Below, in pieces: positions 23,291-34,434 of a stretch of 64,000 nucleotides of DNA. The stretch is from contig CM049307.1 in the NCBI GenBank assembly GCA_026874595.1, positions 28,001,079-28,065,078 on the forward strand, given 5' to 3'. The translations under genes were made by a program, and so were the position numbers. This DNA is from Sipunculus nudus. Lineage: Eukaryota > Annelida > Sipuncula > Golfingiida > Sipunculidae. Numbering within the stretch: position 1 is the first letter of the stretch; each line of letters begins with the position of its first letter. The notes beneath the pieces are model-generated. The model was not told the DNA's origin, ran no database searches, and saw only the letters and a list, made by a program, of their open reading frames with translations.

Positions 23291-25229
23291 TGAAAGCAGG
23301 GATTATTCATTGTGCAAAAGAGACCTTATTCCATCGCGGAGATTTGACACTCTAGCCCTTTTATTATTACACCAGTAACCTAGAGATGGCAGCACAAGGA
23401 ATACAACAATGTACGCTAACCAACTACAGGAAGCAGCACAAGCAACCCAATCAGCACATGGGTCCAGCCATTATGCAAACATGGGATCTGTCTATGAAAT
23501 CCAGGATGGACCATGCACATATTAATACGCATACCAGGATTATGCGCCGAAAGTATGCTTAGACAACCCCCATTCTAAATATAACCAACAAAAGGTTTTT
23601 GTCCGTGAAACATATTTTATATTTTTATAAACCTGTGGATCTTTTATGCGTTGTAATATGCATGACGTGGAATTGTAAATATAAACAGAAACTTACGCAC
23701 TTGCTTCCTTTGATAGTTTACGTGATACAACCGTTTCAAGAATTGTTGAAAATGTAAATGTATGGTGATAGTGTATGTCAACACTTCTTGTGGTCTTTGT
23801 ATAAATAAGTATATATTGTACTTTGTAATATATAACCTTAAATCGTTTTATCGAGCAATAGGGAAAAAAGGTTATGGGCCTAAGAGTTTTCCCAAAGGAT
23901 GTATTTCTAAAACAGTTCTAAACAGTTCTATCTAAAAACATTTTCCAGATATGGCCATATGAGCTAAATATTAAATTCCAGGAAATTTCGCCCAAATTCT
24001 TGATTGAGTATACCAGTGGTATGCATGGCAAGAGATGTTAATGGAATGCTCTACAATTTTATAGCAATACATCACTTTGTGGGCACAATTGAATGTGTAC
24101 TTTAATCATTGTAACCCCTTGTGATACAATACAAAATCCACAATGTAGCAAATGTAAAGAAAAATAATGAATTGAAAAGGGAAAATTATAACAATCATCT
24201 AGTTTATGCATCCTGTCTGGGGGAGGGGGGGGGGGGGGCAGTGAGGAAGCGAAGCTAAGCTAGACCAAGTTGAAGACAAGCTAAGGTTATGTAAACCTAT
24301 TCCACTTGCGTTTGTTGTGTGAACGGAGATTTTCATCAAGATCCAATACCTTGCCCTGATTTGAATGGCTGGTACACATGTGACATCATTGACTGAATTT
24401 TTATCAACAACGTAGATTTAGTGATGCATGTTGTTATTATTCTCTGTTGAAAATTTGGGTCTGACAGTGGCAGAAATACTGTACTTTTACTGAGATCTAA
24501 AATTTGTGGTCACAGGGGATTTCCCACTGTGTGACGTCACTGCCGAGTTGACAGTGCTCCTAGATGTGCCAATATTTTTTAACAAATCATGTTTTAACCT
24601 CATGTTTTTAGTAGAAAAATAGAAAAAAATGTGTTTCCTCCAGGAATTGGGCTCATTTAATGTAAAGTCTATATTAATATCTTTCTCATAAGCAATTATG
24701 TTATATGATAATTAAATGAGATTTTGAATACGTTTGCTTGACCCTTAGCTGAGCTGGCTGGAGTGTGGAGTGATTACATAACACAGGTTACCCCAGTATA
24801 CACCACTGTTCAAAAGAGACCACCTTGGCGTTGTCACCAAAGACAGCCCCTTCCAAACCACATCTAGAACTGTGCCACATCAATTTTTTCACATGCTGTA
24901 AGCTTTTATTGTATTTGTGTACATTCATAAACTATAATTACATGTAGAAAAAAAAATGTTTACATTATATGACTTTATACATATAGTAAATGCAGTCGCT
25001 GTAGGATATTCTACTTCCGCTTGTTAATTATTTCTTGTATTTATTATCCAAATTATACCAGAAATGAAATACAGAAGCAATGCGTAGGCCTAGATAAAGG
25101 GAAACAGGATCCTGTGGCTCATAAAGCATACAAAGCCATAGAAAAAAGAGCTAGGTATTGTAGCGGGCCTGGGGTACGACCCAGGCCAAGGTCTGCAGGA
25201 AAACTGTACTCTAAAAATATATTACTCAT
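23291..25229. other. No recognisable gene
   Basis: A plausible acceptor at 23384 (TTATTATTACACCAG) precedes ~60 open codons, but with no donor, motif or preferred frame. A G-rich tract lies at 24219-24238. Confidence 0.35.
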
Positions 25230-25335
25230 AACTCATTGTCTAGTGGATTTAATAAGCTCGTTACGACACACAGACCTCTGGCTAATTCCGAGATCCTTGG
25301 TCGCATCGCGAACCAGCCCAGCACTAAGGATTTAT
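25230..25335 (+). mobile_element. Possible tRNA-derived SINE fragment
   Basis: TCTAGTGGATTTAATAAGC resembles a Pol III A box, and TTGGTCGCATCGCGAAC lies where a degenerate B box would be, with TGGCTAATTCCGAGATCC between. Upstream at 25155-25185 is a small palindromic GGCCTGGGGTACGACCCAGGCC-like hairpin. Confidence 0.35.
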
Positions 25336-26157
25336 TGTGAAAGGACACGTGTTTCAAGGACTTAATGACAAGTAATCAACACCAATATTATATTAAACTT
25401 TATTGCAGTTCAAAGATATAATAAAAAAATAAAAATAAAAGTGTCTACTGTATTTCTCTTACTCTACATATATGAATGGCGCTAAGATTTTATGGAATTT
25501 AGCATGCAAGCTGGATTTAGATTTTCCTAACAAGTACTTGTGAGCATTGTTGAGCTTTCTTGAAAACTTATGGGCTTGTGTGAACATTATCTACATGTAT
25601 GGTAGAAGAAATTCGGGACATCTAACTGTATGCCGAATTTCGGTTTTGTAAAAACATGCCCTGTTAACGGACGGACGCTCAGCTTGGCGGTCAGCTGATT
25701 TTACCAACACCTCTGGTCACAAACGTCTTTCACTGTCTTCCCTCTCTGCTGACTGAGTGCCTCTGAACAGGGGGAGCAGGCCTGTATATTAGGTTGATCA
25801 ACCAATCAGAATCGAGAACACTATTTCAGTAAAACATCACCTGACTGACGCACATAACTTGGATGTAAACTATACTCTGCACCAAATGACCCGACTCAGT
25901 AGACATAACAAGAAGCTGCTATAGTTATTACATAAAAGGGAGAAATATTACAGTTAGCACCCCTGTGTACATAATACAGCTGTAGCTTCCCTGTACTAAA
26001 ATTAAACTGGATACATATCAGAATACACCACAGGCTACATACTATGAAGATATTTAGCAAAACTTAATTAAAGATTTATCATATATACTTAAAAAAACCT
26101 AAAATCATTACAGTATTAACAGAGAAAAGCAGATGAGGAAAATGAAATCAGTACATG

Positions 26158-26161
<4 letters not shown>

Positions 26162-26201
<40 letters not shown>
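26162..26201 (+). repeat. (GA)n microsatellite
   Basis: Twenty GA units at the left edge of the decayed mobile gene. Confidence 0.95.
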
Positions 26202-26204
<3 letters not shown>

Positions 26205-28990
26205 AGTGGCGAAAGATAAAGAGGCAGCAGAGGAAAACGTTAAATAAACGCAGGCGAGATCTCCGAGAAACACCACAAGGACCACCAGTTTTAATGGCTG
26301 AAAATATGCGGCCAGAGCAACCAGTAAAGGTGCTGTCACATCAGAAAACGGCTTGTAGACGAAAACTAAGGAGAGAATGAAAGAAAGCTTAAAGAACCGT
26401 AGAGAGACAGAAAAAAAGTGATTAAAGCCATGAGCAAAGAATGCTGCCTCAAGAGGCAAATCAATAAACTAAATTCAAGAATACAGCAGGAAGACCAAAG
26501 GAGCTGGGCAGGAGTCATCTCCAGAATTTTAAACCGAAAGTAATTATAAATAGTGGTGACAAAAAGGAAGTCAAGCGTACCCTGCTGATTAGGTTTGCTC
26601 TCTCTGAGGAACTAAAATTAAAACTGGCTAAAAATGCTTAAAACCACAAAGACAATTAAACAGTTCATAAACTTGTAAGTGAACAGATAATGAAGAAGTA
26701 CAGATTATTAAATAAAGCTAGAGCAGATTTAAAGTCTCTTAAAGACGCCTTCAAAAGGCAGTGCACAGTACATTTGGCAGTACTTCTGTGTTCACATGCC
26801 GGAGAAAACAAAAACCAGGATTGTAGGAAACAGCTGGAAAAAATTAGACAATTTTTCCTGGAAGATGGGAACAGTGTTCCCTCTAGTGGAAAGCGGATGA
26901 CTAAAACAAGGAACAAAGTGAAGATGCAGAGAAGTTACTAACCTGATACTGTGCAAAACATGTATGAAAAGTATAAAGAAAAAACTAAGGCCAAAGAGGC
27001 ATACACTTCATTCTCAAGGTGGAAACCATTCTACTGTGTATCTCGGTCTATCAGTGACATGCAGGGACATGGTTAAATGTAAAATTCATATTAACTGTGA
27101 ATTGAAAGCTAAAAATTTGCCTTAACTCGGACTTTTGAAGAGTTGTAAGCTAACTAATATTACAGCTGATTCTGTTTGCTCTTCAGAAAGTTACTCCTGC
27201 ATGTATGACTTGTGTAAAAAACGTAAGAACAAACTAGCAGCTATGTTTAAAAAAAACTGTCAGATGACTCGGTTATTTACCATGAATGGCAGTCGAGGCA
27301 GGAAATGAGACGGGATTAAAGGGAAATATGAATGTGAAGGTCATATCTGATGTTCCAGTGACAGGAACAAGTCACGAGTTGAGGGAAGCTTTTATAACTG
27401 ATGTGAAGATGATTTTGTCACACCAGTACAAGATTTAGCATCAGTATAAAGCAATACAAAGCATTAAACAACAGATGATGTGAGATGAAGTTATCCTCCA
27501 TATAGGTTTGAGTGAAAATTATAACTGTAAACCAGCAGAGTAGGTACAAGCCATGCACTTTGGCGCAAGCAGAAAAAAAGTTACTTTGCATACTTGCCAT
27601 GCCACCCTTAAGACATCCAGTTGTCAGTTATACACTAAGTGCTTATGTACAATCAGTGATGACACAAGAGTGAACACATAACTCATACTCCATTTGGGCT
27701 CATTTGGATTCTGTGCTGGGTGAGCTGCAGAAAACTTCCATAAACAAGGAACCCACGGGTCACTGTGCTCAGCTGAAGCTCAGGGATTGATAAATGCATA
27801 AAATTAACAAAATTTACACATTTTGTGTCAGCAACACAATACAAGAACAGAATATTTTTTTTTCTCTTTTGGTCAACCATACCATTCTAAAGATACCACA
27901 CCGACCAGGTACACTGGAATTTTCTTGAGGCTGCACATGCGAAAGGTGCAGCAGATACTGCAGTCAAAGGTACAGCCGTCCAAACGTTGGCAAATTGGCT
28001 TGATATTCTTAATGGGTCCCAACTCTACAATTCTTTAAAAGATGCCATAAATGTAAAAAAATGTTTCTGATTCAACCAAACAAAATAGATAAAGACGAAC
28101 AGGCAAGAGATATTCATGAAACTCTAGGAAGTATCTGGGGGACCATGAAGATACATCAGATGACGTCATCAGCACGTGGTGAATTATATCATCGCACGCT
28201 TCTTGTTACTGCAGGAAAACAGCTGATGTGGTTTGAACTGCTACTCATCTTTCAAATTTTACTCTTTATTGAACAAATATAGAACAGCAGCTGCTGCCAT
28301 TGAAAAACAACTTACATCTGAACAGCTGCAGAAATTCAGAAACCGCATGACAGAAGGGTATGACATTACAGTAGAGGATTTAGCAGACCTTACAGCATGA
28401 CATAAGGGTATAATATTACAGTAGAGGATTTATCAGTCCTTTTCGGAAATGGATAGGAGAGAATATCTCTAATGGAAAACCAGTTATCTCAGCAACAGGA
28501 CTGTACTGTGATCAACAATATGTCTACTGATCAAGGAGATGATTACCAAGCACGTGAGAGACCAGATGACGATCCTGACTGGGAACCAGGCAGTCCTTGA
28601 AAACCTGCAGTTAAACTCTCAAACCTTATGCGCAAACAATGTGGCTTAAATGGCACTCTATTAGCGTAAACTTACCTAAACCTATAGAAAAATACAAATA
28701 AGGAATTTCTATGCTGTTTACTATCAAATGAGAACGAAAAATACCTTTCATATTGGACGTCCTATTGAAACTTATTCTGACACATCAGTTAAATTTAGAT
28801 ATCTGGAGCGTAGATTTGGAACCAATGAATTTGACTGGCCAAGTAAAAATGACATCGATGACCTTGAAACATCAAGAATTTGCGTGAAGTTCACTTAAAA
28901 AGGCCGCCACCATTTGTATTTCCAGATATTCAATATCAAGAACTCCAAGAATTAGCCGAAAAATTCATGTCTTCTTAATAGCATGCTGAA
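26202..28990 (+). pseudogene. Decayed gene of a multicopy invertebrate protein family, probably transposon-encoded
   Basis: Fragments in shifting plus-strand frames keep a consistent order. First is a Lys/Arg-rich start (26202-26500), then FFLEDGNSV and a SGKRMTKTRNKVK segment (26850-26930), FSRWKPFYCVS (27010-27045), and LHIGLSENYNCKPAE with AMHFGASRKKVTLHT (27500-27600). Then come TISDDTR (27655), a QYRNK-like remnant (27840), WNFLEAAHAKGAADTAVKGT (27915-27975), GSIWGTMKIHQM (28130-28165) and, last, a WPSKNDIDDLET tail (28835-28870). I know this order (a PF-V motif, HFG, QYRN, a WNF-E-HGKG-like motif, and a WP-x-x-x-D-I tail) from long uncharacterised proteins present in many copies in molluscs, cnidarians and insects, which suggests a mobile element. 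Many stops and frameshifts make this copy non-functional. The family identification is from memory. Confidence 0.5.
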
Positions 28991-30890
28991 AGGCATGTTG
29001 CAACACAACTAAGATTCTGCCAAAGTGAATGACAAATTATTTTTTAGAAACATTGATTCTTTGCTATATATGATTTGCATCAGCCTGGTAGTCTTATAAC
29101 TTTATCTTAAAAGAAGCAGAACCAATAGCCAAAAGACTGGTTACATATAACCAACCACCAAACTTTTCAGAATTCTAGTAATGGTTATGATATAACAAAA
29201 GTAAATATCAATATAATACCTACAGGGAAGTTATGTTATTTGTATTGGAAATAATCCAGAAAATCCTCCAATATGGTTCAGGGCTGCTCATGTCTATTGA
29301 ATGTTATAGGCCTAAATTTTAGGCTGTCGTATTGAAAAAAGTTTGATTTATCATAATTTCAAATACACGCCTTATGCACTGCCGTAATTACTTTTCTACT
29401 AGATCATTTCAGTCTACCACTGCTCTCTCAATAAGGTATTTCCATACACCACCACCGGGGAAGCCGTGTTTATCGGCGCCATGCAAAGCATGACTGTTTA
29501 GGTGATTACTTGACTAACACCTGGAATACCCACACCTCTCATTAGTCGAAAGAATTGTCAAAGTGCCTCATTGATCGAACGAATTGTCAAAGTGCTTGAA
29601 AAGGACTAGGCCAAATTTTGCAAGCAATAAGAGCTGGTCAGTCCAGTGTGTAAGCCAAGTTTAAACGTTTGGCACGGAGACAAAATAAACAGCTCTCCCT
29701 CATGGTAGTCTACAGCAAATGTTCCCCTTTGGAGCAGGGGGTGTAATGAAATAGATTAACAAGAACAGAATGCGCCCACTGTTTTAGATGTGTAAAAGGA
29801 AATCTGTAGGAAGTAAGCAAAGTTTCAAAGTTGCACTGGAATGTGCCTTCTATTGCTGTTAATTGCAGCTGATAAGAAAATTAGGTAAGCAGTTCCAACA
29901 AAGGTTTCAGTTGGAAATAATCCAGACAATGCCTGAAATTATCATGACTTGAAAGTACAACTATTGTAATTGACCTGGTGTTTGAATATATATTTTTTTT
30001 TAATTCCAATTTAACATGTTTTGTGCATGTACTGTGAGCATTTCGATTTCAGTGTACCGGTATTAATATTTTGTTCTATGCTCTTGTACAAATGTAAATT
30101 TTTGCTTTTATCATTAAACAGTTCATGAAATACCAGTGTATGGTTTCTATTTATGTTAAATCGATTAAAGTATACATATTAATACTGCTTTCCTGATTGA
30201 TGGTTCAGGAAAATATGAAAAATGAAGAATTACATCATAATGTTTTACATTGGACCAACAATTACTGAAGAGAAAAGCAAATATTATAGCCCATGCAGAG
30301 CTGCTTTATGAGATTTATAAGCAAATCTTAAAATACAAATATTAGCTGTTCATTTATGCCACACGCCATTATGGCTCTTAAGCTGAAATAATAATCACAA
30401 ATAATCCCTTACACAAACACTCCAGGATGTGCTGTCTGAAGAATTGTCTTAATTCAGAATATCTCAGTCTTGAAAAATGATCTTTATTTACATTGCATCT
30501 ATGAAAAAAGATGTAGATTTAATAGTTTAACTGTAAAGACACTCGGTCTTGTCTTTGCCGTTAATTCTTTTAAATACAGAAACATAAAAAATAAAGAGTT
30601 AAAATCTTTTTTTTTTAAAATGTACTTCCAGCATTGCAGCTTCATAGACGACATGCGAAGCTTATGTAATTTATATTTATGTAACTAAATACTGAAATAG
30701 GAACAGTTGATTTTTTTAAATATTTTTTTTACCGTTATTTGCCCTTTCTTTTTAAAACAGCCTATATACATGAAGCTGAAACTGGTACCGGTTTATGTCA
30801 ATATATTCTTCCCAAATTTATTGTCGATATGAGTCCGGGGATGGACTTTGTGCAGTTGTACCATCTAAGTAATACTAATAGTGTCTCTTA
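28991..30890. other. No recognisable gene
   Basis: AT-rich. A short imperfect duplication (GAATTGTCAAAGTGC) lies near 29550-29600. Nothing else supported. Confidence 0.4.
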
Positions 30891-31234
30891 GGCCAAAAAA
30901 AAAAATAAAAGGTATGGTTCTCAGGCACGGCTTGCGTAACTTTTTAACCCCCGCATCATTTTTTTTTTTATATTTATTCACAATAAAACTTACCAATTTT
31001 GAGCTCCAGCCGCTCCGACATTTATTTCAAGAAGATAAAATCATACAATTTTGATAAAATTTCCTTTGTTTATGTAGTGCTTTTACTTGTTTAGCATAAT
31101 AAATCTTTTGTTATCATGCTTTTCCCTTATCATTTGACATTTTATCGAAACATACAAAAAAAATTAAAAATAAAAACCGCCCGTCCGCATTGATTTATGA
31201 GCAAAAGTGCCTGAGAACCAAACCTTTCTTTGCC
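30891..31234. mobile_element. PIF/Harbinger-like MITE (344 bp)
   Basis: Inverted ends: 30907-30928 (AGGTATGGTTCTCAGGCAC) pairs with 31207-31229 (GTGCCTGAGAACCAAACCT). The outermost bases are GGCCAAAA on the left and TTTGCC on the right. The element is bracketed by TTA at 30888-30890 and TTA at 31235-31237, the 3-bp target duplication typical of PIF/Harbinger. The arms stay loosely complementary further in (CCCGCAT versus GTCCGCAT). No coding capacity. Confidence 0.6.
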
Positions 31235-31237
31235 TTA

Positions 31238-32747
31238 CTAATTAACTTTGTAACATCCGGGGGGGCGGGGGGGGGGGATGGGGGGAGGGTGTAGACCCAG
31301 CTGTGGCTCGATTAAAATTGAGCCGCAGACTTGAACTTTCGAGCCCAAGTTTCTACTTAAGTTAGTAGATTGGTCAATCTTAATTATTATGAGAAACTGA
31401 TGTAACTAATACTTATTTCTATGCCAACCTATGTTTAAAAGAATACAATTTACCCATCCGACCATAATTTGGAACAGTCGGTCCCTTTTTATATTATATA
31501 CCAGGAGTATATGGACACAGACCCATCATTGTACTTGGAGTGATGAGTAAGGTGTGTGTTGTCACTAGAACCAGTTGTAGCTCTGTGAATAAATGTACCT
31601 AACATCCTGCCCCAGTGAGCTGGCCACAGCCTTCGCGCAGTTGTTTCGGCCAGCAGGGTACATATATTACATATTCACTGCTAACCTTGTGTCCAGTCAT
31701 GCCGGGTTCCACAAATGGGTGTGTTTAGAATCGGGCCTTTATAAAACACGTGTCTCACGTATTGTTATTTTCTTGCAAATACTGAAATATTATTTACTTT
31801 CCCATATGGATTTTGCCTATACGTGGATACGGTATATTATATTGCACGAGGAGGGGTCCCCTGTTAGAACGGGTGTGAGGGTGGCAGCCCCGACCTTACA
31901 TTATATATTAATCTAAAATCAACGGATTAGTTCCACCATTACTCGGCAGAAGGTGCTTAACAAGCTGAAAATAAACTGGGGGGGGGGGGGGGGGGGGGGG
32001 GGGGAGTGCTCCTAAAGCCAACCTAATATTTATTGATAATAATGTGGCCTCCACTTTAAAAAATACTGGCTCTAATGTAACTTATATAATGTAACTCAGG
32101 TATATGGCCGAATTAAGAGAAGATACTTGGAAATTTTGCGTTAAGCCACAATGATCTTGGATATAATACCTTGCACAAATACATCTGACATGTGACTTCC
32201 GGTTTTAGAGAAGCACAATGGCAACCCAATGAGCACTTTTGAGAAGCTGGGAGAAAAACCTCCCAGAGTTAAATAAGGGCGCGGTGATGCGAAACGAAAG
32301 ACCTCCTCGGATAGAATCCATCTTGGGAGAGAGTTTGGCAGCAAGCAGACGTTTATGCGGTGTATTTACTAAGTTTAGAGTAAATAACGTTTTTTTAGAC
32401 CACGCGAAAATCCGCAAATTATAGTGTAATAAATATTTGTAAAATTTATGTAAAAAAATGAATGTGTGTGAAGTCACGTTACAACCTGAACCCCCCCCCC
32501 CCCCCCAACCCGCCCCAGGACATATCAATCAAGCCTTCCCCGAGTGCTTCGCCGAATGACGCGCTTCATTATCACGGGTTCACTTGGTCAGTTGCTAACA
32601 CATGCTGGCCCTAACCGTTATGAAAACAGTAACTCTTCACAAATTGTCATCATAATCTGTACTCCATCCCCTTTCAGAATCCGCGACCTTTTTTAGGCTT
32701 TCAGACCATGTTTTTCTAAATCGAGAGTCACATGTTTTTCACATTTG
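31238..32747. other. No recognisable gene; several long G or C tracts
   Basis: G-rich tract 31259-31290, 27-G run at 31978-32004 and 16-C run at 32491-32506. Open frames such as plus 31593-31916 have no supporting motif. Confidence 0.4.
31978..32004 (+). repeat. Poly-G tract (27 G)
   Basis: Uninterrupted G run, the longest homopolymer in the window. Confidence 0.9.
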
Positions 32748-32815
32748 CTGACCATACAAGAGGGTCAGTGACTAGGTTCAAATGTCAGGACAAACGTGCT
32801 TACATCCGTCACTTA
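32748..32815 (+). repeat. Dispersed repeat, copy 2
   Basis: Matches 23228-23290 (GTTCAAATGTCAGGACAAAC; GACCATACAA upstream). Confidence 0.5.
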
Positions 32816-33607
32816 CGCTGCGTTCGTTACCGCTCGGAAATATGGTAATTACCAGATGGCAGGTCGTACGTATGACTTGCAAACATCGGTACCAAACAAA
32901 AGACCCACTGGTCATTAACCTTTCAAATGAGGTATAACACAATGTCATACGCAAAGCGATTTCAGAATAATTTGAGAATAAATGTGGACCAACATCTATT
33001 CTGGTACCTGCCAAAATGAGAGACATTAATACACAATTATAACGATAATAAGCTTAGAAAAAAATCATTAACAAAGTGAATACTACAGATTTAGTAATTT
33101 TCCCCCTCTTTATAACGACCGTATTGCCGTATTACGAATTTCAGTCTTTCATTACTAGAATAAATTGAAGGAAATTTTGAAAGGATGGGCACCGAATAAC
33201 CAAACCGCGGTTGGTCCGTATTGTCTCCTGTCTGTACATTTTTTTTTCACATTTTTTAAAATTTTACATATCTTAAAAAATATACATCCCAGAAGGTCAA
33301 ATACATAAGGAGATAATTTATATGTACAGCATGGCTGTAGTCCATTGCTTTTTGAGTTGCCCGTTCGGACGTAAATTTGAATAATATACTCTGTTCAGAA
33401 ACCCCTGTCGTCCTAATTTTTCGCGATATCTAAATCAAACCTATTTCGTTTGCCATTATAAATAAGTTTTTATCAAAAGAGGTAATGTTGCGATTTGCGC
33501 TGATTTTAATAAGTATGAAATATCGATATTTACTTTGCGATGCACGGACGCTACGAAAATGATGAGGTCATTTCATGTGACCATATCTGTTTATCTATGC
33601 AATGTAG
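32816..33607. other. No recognisable gene
   Basis: No feature supported apart from the polypyrimidine stretch leading into the candidate exon at 33608. Confidence 0.3.
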
Positions 33608-33819
33608 GAGGGACGTATGTGTTCAAATACCACTGTGACGTCATCACTATGAATCGTCACATGGATCTTATTGGTCTATCCATCAAAGCCCAAAAGGGAA
33701 GGATGTCTCGAATGGAGGAAGAAAGGCCGTTTGGGAACTACTTCCGGGTAGAACTTGATGACAACATACGTCATGCGAACCCCGCTTCACGTGGTGTCGT
33801 GGTCTTTTATGTCCAATAA
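33608..33819 (+). CDS. Candidate 3'-terminal exon of an unknown gene
   Basis: A good acceptor (CTGTTTATCTATGCAATGTAG) precedes an open frame of about 70 codons in phase 1. It reads GTYVFKYHCDVITMNRH ... LSIKAQKGRMSRMEEERP ... GNYFRVELDD ... RGVVVFYVQ and stops at 33817-33819. An AATAAA lies 217 bp downstream (34036-34041). Base composition is richer in GC than the flank. The frame also stays open upstream to 33535 without an ATG near its start, which fits an exon better than a complete gene. No matching upstream exon was found on this strand. I do not recognise the domain. Confidence 0.3.
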
Positions 33820-34035
33820 CTGACAAACTCAGCAGGTTTTACCAAGAGGACACACGGTTTATTCCAGCCACATGTTGTACATGTCTCGAGGTCAAAGGTT
33901 ACGTGCCGGCCGCTTAGGCCTGCGACTATCGCTTACGGCAATGCCGACATACATGATTATGTTATCATGACACGTGGTATGGCCAGCTTTTCACAGAACA
34001 CGGCGATTTTATATGCTTGAGCCTGCTGCCACATA

Positions 34036-34041
34036 AATAAA
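34036..34041 (+). promoter_or_regulatory. Possible polyadenylation signal AATAAA
   Basis: Canonical hexamer downstream of the candidate terminal exon 33608-33819. Such hexamers are frequent in AT-rich DNA, so this is weak alone. Confidence 0.25.
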
Positions 34042-34342
34042 AGACACAGCTTATAACTTTAAGATACAATGTATCAAAATGTTTCCTTATTTATAGCTCA
34101 TGAGGCGAGATTCCAGTCTCACATGAACCGCGCCCACTTTGATAGGCCCCTTCTGGGATCGTGCTAAATGACGTAACATAGACAAAATAACAGTTATATT
34201 TACATTGAACTGGAGTAGAAGTATATATAAGTATGTATATATGAATGTTGTATATATTAATTTACGTGTTTTTTATTTTATTTTTATATTCACAAATAAA
34301 AACAAATATATAGTTTCCATTAAGATAAGAATATGCTACACG

Positions 34343-34355
34343 TACACACACACCC

Positions 34356-34434
<79 letters not shown>
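34343..34434 (+). repeat. (CA)n microsatellite, slightly interrupted
   Basis: About 90 bp of CA units with a few single-base interruptions. Confidence 0.95.

Noticed and set aside
23385-23570. Possible exon after TTATTATTACACCAG
   Set aside because: Two different frames are open, neither has a donor or motif, and no partner exon is visible.
27735-27775. Fourth family P left end (CCCACGGGTCACTGTGCTCAGC)
   Set aside because: Only about 19 of 24 positions agree and similarity does not extend into the neighbouring conserved block; probably a chance resemblance inside the decayed gene.
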